Part shown: positions 53,873-61,513 of the stretch, piece by piece
Layout of the letters: every line of letters starts with the position of its first letter
Position numbering within the stretch: position 1 is the stretch's first letter
DNA from: Bacteroidota bacterium
GTDB lineage: Bacteria; Bacteroidota; Bacteroidia; Chitinophagales; Chitinophagaceae
Assembly (NCBI GenBank): GCA_020161535.1
Contig: JAIUNW010000011.1
Location: 111,494-175,493 of the forward strand
Length of the DNA: 64,000 nt
Direction of reading: 5' to 3'
Notes under the pieces: generated by a model
The model's input: only the letters and a program-made list of their open reading frames with translations
Databases searched by the model: none
What the model was told of the DNA's origin: nothing
Program-made: the position numbers and the translations under genes

Positions 53873-53952
53873 GATATTCTGCGCTAGTTTGCCGGATAAT
53901 TCAACACTATCGCCCAGATCTACCCGCACTCTTTTTTCACCAATCGTTGTGT

Positions 53953-54789
53953 ATGAAAAGAATTATTTTTTTGCTGGTAGGCTTGTGTCCGGTATTGCTG
54001 CAAGCGCAATTTAACCTGACCTTGTTTGGCGGTGTCTCCAATTACCAGGGCGACCTGCAAGAGAAAAGATTTACCACTGCCCAATCGCACGGCGCTTTTG
54101 GCCTCGGCATTCAATACGATTTCAATCCCTGGCTGTCTGCGCGCACCAATTTGTTGTACGCCAAAGTAAGCGGCGATGATAAATTCGCCACCGATCCGCA
54201 ACTCGTGGCGCGAAACCTGAATTTCAATTCCAGGATCCTGGAAGGAAACCTGCTGGTGGAAGCGCGACTGTTTGACATAGATCGCACCGGCTTTACGCCC
54301 TATGTATTTGCCGGCCTGGCTGTTTTTGGCTTTGATCCCTATACCAAAGACACTGTGGGCAATACGTTTTACCTGCAACCCTATACCACCGAAGGCGTTG
54401 CCTATAAACGCACCCAACTGGCCTTCCCCTTTGGTGGTGGTATAAAATTCAAAGTATCTGATCGCGTGTTGCTGGGCTATGAAATTGGCCTGCGAAAAAC
54501 AACCACCGATTACCTCGATGACCTTAGCAACCGCTATGTTGACCGCGACGAGTTGCTGGCTGCAAAAGGCGCTATTGCCGTAGAGCTGGCGTATAGAGGC
54601 GATGAATTAAAAAACGGTAATCCCACTTACCCGGCAGCGGGCACCGTCAGGGGCTCGGCCAAAGTAAAAGATTGGTACTATGTGCAGGGCATCACCCTGA
54701 CATATCGCATCCGCAGTTTTTCTTTCGGCAATGGCAATGGCCGTTCTCGCAGTGGCAATGAACTTGCTTGCCCGAAAAATGTTTATTAA
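53953..54789 (+). CDS. Outer-membrane beta-barrel protein, DUF6089 family
   Basis: The 278-residue protein has a signal peptide (MKRIIFLLVGLCPVLLQAQ) and the family block FNLTLFGGVSNYQGDLQEKRF, then alternating barrel strands with GLGIQYDFNPWLSAR and GYEIGLRKTTTDYLDDL. Members may support T9SS or act as surface barrels; function is not established. Start was selected to give the signal peptide; the frame extends upstream into speA. It precedes the UbiD gene by 40 bp. Confidence 0.87.
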   Translation: MKRIIFLLVGLCPVLLQAQFNLTLFGGVSNYQGDLQEKRFTTAQSHGAFGLGIQYDFNPWLSARTNLLYAKVSGDDKFATDPQLVARNLNFNSRILEGNLLVEARLFDIDRTGFTPYVFAGLAVFGFDPYTKDTVGNTFYLQPYTTEGVAYKRTQLAFPFGGGIKFKVSDRVLLGYEIGLRKTTTDYLDDLSNRYVDRDELLAAKGAIAVELAYRGDELKNGNPTYPAAGTVRGSAKVKDWYYVQGITLTYRIRSFSFGNGNGRSRSGNELACPKNVY

Positions 54790-54829
54790 GCTGCGGCCGC
54801 CCAATTAACTTTGCGGCAGAAACAGCACT

Positions 54830-56764
54830 ATGGCATATCGGAACCAGCAGGAATTTATTGACGCACTGGAAAAAGCAGGCGAACTGATTCGCATCCGCGA
54901 TTTTGTGGATCCGCACTTGGAGATTGCTGAAATCACCGACCGCATCAGCAAATCGGGCGACGGCGGCAAAGCGCTGCTTTTCGAAAATACCGGCAAGGCT
55001 TTTCCCGTATTGATCAATGCCTATGGCAGCGAGAAACGCATGTGCATGGCCCTGGGCGTGGAGAAACTGGATGATATCGCCCACGAAATTGAAGACCTGT
55101 TCAAACTGCTGACCAAGCCCAAAGAAAGCATTCTCGACAAATTGAATCTCTTGCCGAAACTCGGCCAGTTTGCCAGTTGGATGCCCAAGGTGAAAAGCGG
55201 TAAAGGCGCCTGTCAGGAAATCATCGACCTGAAACCCGATATCGGCAAATTACCGGTGATTACCTGTTGGCCCAAAGACGGCGGACCCTTTGTGACCCTG
55301 CCCATCATTCACACCAAAGAACCCCATACCGGTATTCGCAATGTAGGCATGTATCGGATGCAGGTTTTCGGCCCCACACTTACCGGTATGCACTGGCACA
55401 AACACAAAGTGAGTGCCCGCCATTTTGCGGAATATAAAAAACTGAATAAACGAATGCCAGTGGCAGTGGCCCTGGGCGGCGATCCGGTATATGCCTATGC
55501 AGCCACGGCACCATTGCCCGAGAATGTTGATGAATACATGCTGGCGGGTTTTCTGCGCAAGAAAAAAGTGGAACTGGTAAAATGCATCACCCAACCCGAT
55601 ATTGAAGTACCTGCCGATGCCGACTTCGTGATCGAAGGCTATGTAGAACCCGATGAAGAACTGATTTGGGAAGGCCCCTTTGGCGACCATACCGGTTATT
55701 ATTCTTTGCCCGATTGGTATCCGCGATTCCATATCACGGCCATCACGCATAAAAAAAATGCCGTGTATCCCTGCACCATTGTGGGCATACCGCCGCAGGA
55801 AGATGCCTGGCTGGGCAAGGCCACCGAACGTATTTTCCTGGCACCAATTAAAATGGCCATGGTGCCGGAAATGATCGATATGGATATGCCGGTAGAAGGC
55901 GTGTTTCACAACCTGGTGATTGCGAAAATCAAAAAAGATTTTGCCGGGCAGGGGCAGAAGGTGATGAATGCCATGTGGGGCGCGGGGCAAATGATGTTCA
56001 ATAAGATTTTGGTTTTGGCCGACGAAGGCGTGAAAATCCAGGACTATCTCACGCTGGCGCGGTATGTATTTCGTCACCTCGACGTGGCCAACGACGTCGT
56101 GTTTAGCAATGGTCCGATGGATGTGCTTGACCACAGTTGCAGCAAGCTGGGTTTTGGCGGCAAAATGTTTATTGATGGTACGGCGAAACTGCCGGAAGAA
56201 ATAGACGAGAACAATGCGCAAATAAGCATGGATGCCGACCAGGTTTTGCGCAAAGAAGACTTTTTGTCGGTGGAAGGCGTGCAGGAAGTGAACCTTTCCT
56301 TGTATGAAAAAGGCATTCCTTGTTTGCTGGTATCGGTGCGAAAGAAAGCCCGCGGACAAATCAACGCCCTGCACCAATTGCTATGCAGCAGCTTGCCCGC
56401 CCTGGAAACGATCAAGATGATTTTATATGTGGAAGCATCGGTTGATCCACACAACCTGACCGTGGCGCTTTGGCGGTTGTGTAATAACCTCGACCCCAAG
56501 CGCGATCATTACTTGTACAAAGCGCCGAGCCGCCGGGAGCCAGGCAAAACCTGGCATTGCCTGGGGCTGGATGGCAGTACCAAGACCCGCGACCTGGACG
56601 GGTTTCAGCGCGACTGGCCGAATATCATTGTGGCCGCGCCCGAAACCATCGAAGCCGTTGACAAAAAATGGGACCGGTTGGGATTGGGGCCTTTCCTACC
56701 TTCACCCTCGTTGGCTTTTCGCGAACAACTCTATGGCGAAGAAGCCGTTGCCCAAATTAATTAA
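54830..56764 (+). CDS. UbiD-family decarboxylase (menaquinone-type)
   Basis: The 644-residue protein shows the UbiD pattern: KALLFENTGKAFPVLINAYGSEKRM at the N-terminus, the prenyl-FMN/metal site blocks GMYRMQVFGPTLTGMHWHKH and EGPFGDHTGYYS, and LVLADEGVKIQDY. Enzymes of this family decarboxylate aromatic acids using prenylated FMN made by UbiX. The longer size than E. coli UbiD (about 500) is typical of Bacteroidota copies linked to menaquinone synthesis by the futalosine or related route. Substrate is an inference. Confidence 0.9.
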   Translation: MAYRNQQEFIDALEKAGELIRIRDFVDPHLEIAEITDRISKSGDGGKALLFENTGKAFPVLINAYGSEKRMCMALGVEKLDDIAHEIEDLFKLLTKPKESILDKLNLLPKLGQFASWMPKVKSGKGACQEIIDLKPDIGKLPVITCWPKDGGPFVTLPIIHTKEPHTGIRNVGMYRMQVFGPTLTGMHWHKHKVSARHFAEYKKLNKRMPVAVALGGDPVYAYAATAPLPENVDEYMLAGFLRKKKVELVKCITQPDIEVPADADFVIEGYVEPDEELIWEGPFGDHTGYYSLPDWYPRFHITAITHKKNAVYPCTIVGIPPQEDAWLGKATERIFLAPIKMAMVPEMIDMDMPVEGVFHNLVIAKIKKDFAGQGQKVMNAMWGAGQMMFNKILVLADEGVKIQDYLTLARYVFRHLDVANDVVFSNGPMDVLDHSCSKLGFGGKMFIDGTAKLPEEIDENNAQISMDADQVLRKEDFLSVEGVQEVNLSLYEKGIPCLLVSVRKKARGQINALHQLLCSSLPALETIKMILYVEASVDPHNLTVALWRLCNNLDPKRDHYLYKAPSRREPGKTWHCLGLDGSTKTRDLDGFQRDWPNIIVAAPETIEAVDKKWDRLGLGPFLPSPSLAFREQLYGEEAVAQIN

Positions 56765-56765
56765 T

Positions 56766-57707
56766 ATGCGTTTATTCATCACCGTTATACTGGCCCTTTG
56801 TTCTTTTTCCAATCGGTTGGCGGCCCAGGTGGCTCATAAAAATGTATCCCATGTAAAGCCGGTGTCGGCTGGGGTAAAGTCTTTGCTGTGGGAGATATCC
56901 GGCAATGGGTTACCCCGTCCCAGTTATGTATTTGGCACCATGCACCTGATGTGTGCGGAAGATGCGTTACTGAGCGATAGCCTCGATTTCGCTATTCAAA
57001 AAGCCGGGAATGTCTACTTCGAAATCGATATGGACAATATGGGCGAGATGATGGGCCTGTTTAAATTCATCCGCATGCGCGATGGAAAAAAACTCAGCGA
57101 TTTTTTAACGCCCGTCGAATACGAACGAGTGAAAAAATATTTCGCCAGCAGCAAATCCATTTTGCCGTTGTCGATGATGGAACGGTTCAAGCCTTATTTC
57201 ATCGCGTCGATGATCAGCGAAACGCGCATGCCTTGTGAAAGCAAGAATGGCATGGAAGAAGTTATTCTGAAGGCCGCTAAATCTGCCAAAAAGGAAGTGA
57301 AGGGCCTCGAGAGCATCGAGTTCCAGGCCAGTGTGTTTGACAGCATACCTTATGCCGACCAGGCGAAGGATTTGTTGAAAACGATCGACAGTGCCGGGGT
57401 GGAAGACAGCAGCACGGCCAGGATGTTATCGGTGTATCGTTCGCAAGACATGGATGGTATTGAAAAACTGACGGTAGAAGAAGAGGGCGGCGTCGCGTCT
57501 TTTCTCGACCTGTTTTTATATGGCCGCAATGCACGCTGGATTCCGTTAATGGAAAAAGCCATGAAAGAAAACAGCACCTTGTTTGCCGTCGGCGCAGCGC
57601 ACCTGCCCGGCAAAAAAGGTGTGTTGGATTTATTGCGACAGGCAGGGTATACCGTCAGGCCCATGAAACATGTGCCTGGCAACGGTGCCCAACTGGCTGG
57701 GAAATAG
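56766..57707 (+). CDS. TraB/GumN-family protein
   Basis: The 313-residue protein has a signal peptide (MRLFITVILALCSF...LAAQ) and the family hallmarks: YVFGTMHLM near the start, GLESIEFQASVFD in the middle and FAVGAAHLPGKKGVLDLLRQAG at the end. The two GxxH motifs suggest a metalloprotease-like active site (related to TIKI). It starts one base after the UbiD stop, so they are likely cotranscribed, and it converges with ndk. Confidence 0.9.
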   Translation: MRLFITVILALCSFSNRLAAQVAHKNVSHVKPVSAGVKSLLWEISGNGLPRPSYVFGTMHLMCAEDALLSDSLDFAIQKAGNVYFEIDMDNMGEMMGLFKFIRMRDGKKLSDFLTPVEYERVKKYFASSKSILPLSMMERFKPYFIASMISETRMPCESKNGMEEVILKAAKSAKKEVKGLESIEFQASVFDSIPYADQAKDLLKTIDSAGVEDSSTARMLSVYRSQDMDGIEKLTVEEEGGVASFLDLFLYGRNARWIPLMEKAMKENSTLFAVGAAHLPGKKGVLDLLRQAGYTVRPMKHVPGNGAQLAGK

Positions 57708-57713
57708 ATCGAA

Positions 57714-58130
57714 TTAAAACTGCTCCAGCGCGCTGAAAAAGAAAGCGCCTTCGATGGCTGCATTCTCGTCGCTATCGCTGCCATGAATGGCATTCTCTCC
57801 GAGTGATGTAGCGAATAATTTGCGAATGGTGCCTTCGGCCGCTTGCGCCGGATTGGTAGCGCCGATCAATTCACGGAAAGAAGTTACGGCATTGTCTTTT
57901 TCGAGGATAGCAGCGATGATGATGCCACTGCTCATGAACGCTACCAGTTCACCATAAAAAGGCCGGGCCTTGTGTACAGCATAGAACTCACCGGCTTTCT
58001 CCGCACTGAGTTTGGTTTGTTTAAGGGCTACAATACGAAATCCCTCTTTGATGATCCGGTCGATGATAAGTCCCGCGTGGCCATTCTTCATTGCATCGGG
58101 CTTAATCATGGTAAACGTTCTATTGCTCAT
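57714..58130 (-). CDS. ndk: Nucleoside-diphosphate kinase
   Basis: The 138-residue cytosolic enzyme transfers the gamma phosphate from ATP to other nucleoside diphosphates through a phospho-His. [16 protein letters not shown] at the N-terminus and [13 protein letters not shown] with the active His are present. Length is normal. It is divergent from the DHH phosphoesterase gene with 58 bp between starts. Confidence 0.97.
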   Translation of the reverse strand: MSNRTFTMIKPDAMKNGHAGLIIDRIIKEGFRIVALKQTKLSAEKAGEFYAVHKARPFYGELVAFMSSGIIIAAILEKDNAVTSFRELIGATNPAQAAEGTIRKLFATSLGENAIHGSDSDENAAIEGAFFFSALEQF

Positions 58131-58188
58131 ATAGGTTGGCGATTAGGGCGGCAAAGCTAGCATTTTTTTGCTACATTTGCCCCGCTTT

Positions 58189-59202
58189 ATGCAACCCATT
58201 GAACAAATCTATACTAGGCTTGATCAGCCGGCCAAAATAGTCATTACCACGCACCAGAAGCCAGATCCCGATGCCATGGGCTCATCGTTGGCCCTGTATC
58301 ACCTACTAGTACGCTGGGGCCACCAGGTAACGGTTATTTCACCCACCAACTGGGCCAGTTTTTTAGATTGGATGCCGGGGGCTGATAAGGTATTGAACTA
58401 CGAGATCACGCGCGAGAAATCGGAAGCGATTATCATGGCGGCCGACTGGTTGTTCTGTCTTGATTTCAACACGCCCATCCGTACCAAGCATTTGTCGCCC
58501 GTACTGGCCAAAGCGCCGGGCTCCAAAGTATTGATCGATCACCACCAGCAACCGGCGGTTGATTTTTTCCAGTATGGGGTGAGTGATACCGGCAAGAGCA
58601 GTACCTGCGAAATGGTCTATGATTTTATGGTGAGCAGTGGCAAGGCCAGTTGGCTCGATACCGATATGGCGCAATGCCTTTATGCCGGCCTGATTGGTGA
58701 TACCGGTTCATTCCGGTTTCCGGCGGCGGGTGCCAGTGTGCATCGCATGGCGGCACACCTGAAGTCGGTGGGCCTCAACCATACCCTGGTACATGAACAT
58801 ATTTATGACAGTTTCCTGGAGAACCGCTTGCGGTTTATTGGCCATGTGCTCACCAACCGGATGGAAGTTTTCTATGAATTCAACACGGCGCTGATTTATG
58901 TTCCGAAATCAGACCTGTTAAAATACGATATCAAGACCGGCGATACCGAAGGTTTGGTGAATTATCCCCTTAGTATTCAGGGAATTAAGATGGCTGCCAT
59001 CGTGATTGACCGCGATGAAGAAAGAAAATGGAGCTTCCGGAGCAAGGGTAACGTGGATGTCAATACCTTTGCCCGTCGCTTTTTTGAAGGGGGCGGACAT
59101 TTCAATGCGGCGGGCGGCAGAAGCAGTGCCTCGTTGGAAGACACCGTTAAGACCTTTAAAAAAGTACTTAGAGAACACGCGTCTGAATTTCAACTTACAT
59201 AA
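58189..59202 (+). CDS. DHH/DHHA1 phosphoesterase (NrnA-like)
   Basis: The 337-residue protein has the DHH motifs: KPDPDAMGSSLALYH, FCLDFNTP (Asp), LIDHHQQP (the DHH block) and GDTGSFRF, followed by the DHHA1 domain ending FFEGGGHFNAAGGRSS. Members degrade short oligoribonucleotides and pAp or cyclic dinucleotide products. The start is the ATG at the beginning of MQPIEQIYTR; a TTG upstream adds only seven residues. FKBP follows five bases later. Confidence 0.92.
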   Translation: MQPIEQIYTRLDQPAKIVITTHQKPDPDAMGSSLALYHLLVRWGHQVTVISPTNWASFLDWMPGADKVLNYEITREKSEAIIMAADWLFCLDFNTPIRTKHLSPVLAKAPGSKVLIDHHQQPAVDFFQYGVSDTGKSSTCEMVYDFMVSSGKASWLDTDMAQCLYAGLIGDTGSFRFPAAGASVHRMAAHLKSVGLNHTLVHEHIYDSFLENRLRFIGHVLTNRMEVFYEFNTALIYVPKSDLLKYDIKTGDTEGLVNYPLSIQGIKMAAIVIDRDEERKWSFRSKGNVDVNTFARRFFEGGGHFNAAGGRSSASLEDTVKTFKKVLREHASEFQLT

Positions 59203-59207
59203 ATCAA

Positions 59208-60119
59208 ATGACAAAAATCTCCCTGCTCACCATCGCTGCTGCCAGTTTGCTGGCTGCTTGCGGAAACGGTGATTACAGCAAAACAAAAAGTGGCATCACC
59301 TATAAGATCGTGGAGAAAGGCAGCGGTCCGCAGGTAAAAAGAGGCCAGTTCCTGAAAGTACAATTCACCCAGCGCATCAACGATTCGATCCTGCAAACTT
59401 CGGTGGGCGGGGTGCCTGCATATGCACGGGTCGACAGTGTGGGGCCGATCTACAATCCGGCCGAAGTATTTGACCAACTGCACAAAGGTGATAGCGTGGT
59501 GATCATCCAGGAAGTGGATACCCTGATGAAGAAGAGCCCGATGATGCCGCCGTTCATGAAAAAAGGCGATAAGATGCGCCTCGGCATTCGGGTACTCGAC
59601 ATCCTGCCTGATGAGGCAGCGGTGCAGGCCAACCAGGCCGAAGAGATCAAGGGCCAGGAAGCGCGCGATCTGGCATTGGTAGAAGCCTATTTGCAGAAAA
59701 ACAATATCAAAGCCGAGAAAGTAGGCAAGGGTGTATATGTAGTGGTAACCGAACCCGGTACGGGTGTTGCGGCCGATTCAGGCAAATATGTGTCGGTAAA
59801 ATACCGGGGCAAACTGCTGGAGACCGGAAAGGAATTCGAATCGACCATGGAAGCGGGTAAAGATCCCTATACTTTCCCCCTGGGCATGGGCCAGGTGATT
59901 CCCGGTTGGGACCAGGGACTGAAAAAATTCGCCAAAGGCGGCAAGGGGGTATTGTACATCCCCGGCTTTATGGCCTATGGCATGCGCCCCGGTCCTGGTG
60001 GCAAAGCCAACGAAGCCCTGCTGTTTGATGTAGAGATGGTGAATGTGTCTGATTCAGCGCCGGCACCCAAACAAAATCCGATGTTACCGCCGGTACCAAA
60101 CCAACCGGCCCAGAAATAA
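59208..60119 (+). CDS. FKBP-type peptidyl-prolyl isomerase lipoprotein with two FKBP-like domains
   Basis: The 303-residue lipoprotein (lipobox LLAAC, Cys at 19) has an N-terminal FKBP-like domain (about 25-135) that lacks the usual aromatic pocket and a canonical C-terminal domain (about 180-285) with VKYRGKLLETGKEFEST, IPGWDQGLKKF and IPGFMAYGMRPGPGG. It assists folding of exported proteins in the periplasm. The first domain probably serves binding or dimerisation. The C-terminus is a Pro-rich tail. It is cotranscribed with the DHH gene. Confidence 0.92.
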   Translation: MTKISLLTIAAASLLAACGNGDYSKTKSGITYKIVEKGSGPQVKRGQFLKVQFTQRINDSILQTSVGGVPAYARVDSVGPIYNPAEVFDQLHKGDSVVIIQEVDTLMKKSPMMPPFMKKGDKMRLGIRVLDILPDEAAVQANQAEEIKGQEARDLALVEAYLQKNNIKAEKVGKGVYVVVTEPGTGVAADSGKYVSVKYRGKLLETGKEFESTMEAGKDPYTFPLGMGQVIPGWDQGLKKFAKGGKGVLYIPGFMAYGMRPGPGGKANEALLFDVEMVNVSDSAPAPKQNPMLPPVPNQPAQK

Positions 60120-60152
60120 CAGCGTACACGCATACATGAGAGAAAGAAAAGA

Positions 60153-60185
60153 GCGGGTGTTTCGAAAGAAGCACCCGTTTTATTT
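60153..60185 (+). terminator. Rho-independent terminator after the FKBP gene
   Basis: GCGGGTGTTTC and GAAGCACCCGT form an 11-bp stem (two G-T pairs) with loop GAAA, then TTTATTT. It marks the edge between the housekeeping block and the degraded RHS locus. Confidence 0.85.
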
Positions 60186-60190
60186 GGGGG

Positions 60191-60370
60191 GATGTCTTTT
60201 ACAACCAAATCCTCTACATTCGAATTGACCGAAAAAACGGTACGCTTACAAACCAGCAGGACTACGGTATGCGTATCTATGATCCAAGGATAGGGAAGTT
60301 CTTGTGCATGTGTCCGTTGATAAAGAAATTTCCGTTTTTATCTCCTTTTCATTTTGCTGGAAATGGATAG
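60191..60370 (+). pseudogene. Detached RHS-core C-terminal tip fragment
   Basis: The open frame reads QQDYGMRIYDPRIGKFLCM, then PLIKKFPFLSPFHFAGNG and a stop, with VFYNQILYIRIDRKNG before it. It matches the core of the downstream RHS gene (YDYGFRIYNPRIGRFLSVD, QFAGNKP) but has no start and lacks upstream repeats. The Asp-Pro pair normally found after FLSV is changed to Cys-Met-Cys-Pro, so it is decayed. It is likely a displaced tip from an older RHS copy. Confidence 0.8.
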
Positions 60371-60492
60371 TTGTTTTTCATTAGGATGGCGGTTAATCAT
60401 ACCTGTTATATCGGCCGATACAATTTTATTGTGTAGTCAGCCGCAATTCGCTCGCCCGTGTTTTATAATTGGCGGTTGTACCGGCTTATTTT

Positions 60493-60780
60493 TTAGCGCG
60501 GTAGCTTAAGTGTTGGATAAACTGCAATGATGTAGGCGAAGGATTGAGATGTGTCAATGTAATAATGAACGAGATAGGGGAATTTCTTGATTTGTGTGCA
60601 GCGAACTTGGTCATATCGAACAGCTGCAAAGAACGGGTTACGCTTTATGGCCTGGAGGCTAATTTGCAATTGGGCAGAGAATCTATTGCCTAAGCCAGGC
60701 TGTTGCGATTCATAATAATCAACAGCTTGCTTGACATCGTCCAAAGCCCGTGGCGAAAAACCAACAGTAACGGGATTCAC
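60493..60780 (-). CDS. RelE/ParE-superfamily toxin
   Basis: The 95-residue protein has the ParE/RelE fold: FSPRALDDVKQAVDYYESQQPGLG at the N-terminus and AAVRYDQVRCTQIKKFPYLVHYYI in the sheet. ParE-like members poison gyrase, RelE-like members cut mRNA; the sequence better resembles the ParE/plasmid-stabilisation type. Its start overlaps the preceding antitoxin stop by four bases. It lies between two RHS fragments. Confidence 0.85.
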   Translation of the reverse strand: MNPVTVGFSPRALDDVKQAVDYYESQQPGLGNRFSAQLQISLQAIKRNPFFAAVRYDQVRCTQIKKFPYLVHYYIDTSQSFAYIIAVYPTLKLPR

Positions 60781-60998
60781 TTGCCGAGTTGCTTTATCTT
60801 TTTCATGCCCTCAGTCCAGCTAATGGCTTTGTCCGGATTCTTTTGCAAGTCTTTGATGCGTTTGCGGACTTCTTTTTTCTGCCATTCTGGAATAGGTGGT
60901 TCTTCCAGAAGTTCTACAGCATCCATTTTCTGGAGGTCTTTGATTACATCAGCGGCGTAGTTTTTCTTTATACGGATATGATAAGTGGTAGTAGGCAT
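60777..60998 (-). CDS. Antitoxin partner of the RelE/ParE toxin
   Basis: The 73-residue protein is helical and charged (NYAADVIKDLQKMDAVELLEE, PEWQKKEVRKRIKDLQKNPDK) with a Trp-rich tail DKAISWTEGMKKIKQ. It resembles addiction-module components that precede ParE-type toxins in Bacteroidota. It lacks an obvious DNA-binding N-domain, so autoregulation is unclear. The pair forms a two-gene operon with overlapping ends. Confidence 0.8.
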   Translation of the reverse strand: MPTTTYHIRIKKNYAADVIKDLQKMDAVELLEEPPIPEWQKKEVRKRIKDLQKNPDKAISWTEGMKKIKQLGK

Positions 60999-61125
60999 GT
61001 CTATTAGAATTTATCAGGCAAACACTATTCTGGTTATTCATTTTGAGCCTGCGAATTCATGTCGCTGACTTATTCTCAAATTTACTTTTTTAAATGTGTT
61101 TGTCCAAAAGCAACTAGCTATTGGG

Positions 61126-61222
61126 CAAACCAGCAAAGGCAGTTAATGTCGATACAGGATTTCGATTCTACCACCGCTATCGCTACGACGCAGAGAATCG
61201 CCTTAAATCGGTACAGGCCTAA
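61126..61222 (+). pseudogene. RHS/YD-repeat remnant, 5' piece
   Basis: The frame reads DTGFRFYHRYRYDAENRLKS and then VQA and a stop. YRYDAENRLKSV is a typical YD repeat of the RHS family. No start or upstream repeats remain, so the gene lost its 5' part. The next piece continues in another frame after a deletion, since the protein between VQ and the LPAGEFRALYNG segment is missing. The 120 bp before it contain no gene that I can support. Confidence 0.8.
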
Positions 61223-61512
61223 CGCCCTTTCCGGGTTACAGTGCATTGCTACCGGCCGGGGAGTTCCGCGCGCTGTATAATGGCAATATCTCGGGCATGG
61301 CCGTGAATATCGGTGCCCTTACGGCGCCCTTGCTATACAACTACCGCTACGACCAACTCAACCGGCTGGTGGGCATGGACAGCTATAGCGGATTGAACGC
61401 CTCGAACAACAGTTGGGGATCCCTTTCCAACAGCGGTGCCTACAAAGAACGCATCCGCTACGATGGCAATGGCAATATTTTGAACTACCAGCGGCCAACT
61501 CACCAACAACCG
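61207..61512 (+). pseudogene. RHS/YD-repeat remnant, middle piece (ends at a frameshift)
   Basis: The open frame contains LPAGEFRALYNGNISGM, VNIGALTAPLLYNYRYDQLN and the YD repeat RIRYDGNGNILNYQR. It then leaves the correct frame: the reading QLTNNRLQWIRDG continues in the +1 frame after an apparent extra C near 61495. Removing that one base joins this piece to the long 3' piece. This is either a true mutation or a sequencing error. Confidence 0.82.
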
Positions 61513-61513
61513 C

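Noticed and set aside
55250..56377. A 375-codon minus-strand frame inside the UbiD gene
   Set aside because: It has no homology pattern and lies opposite a complete decarboxylase.
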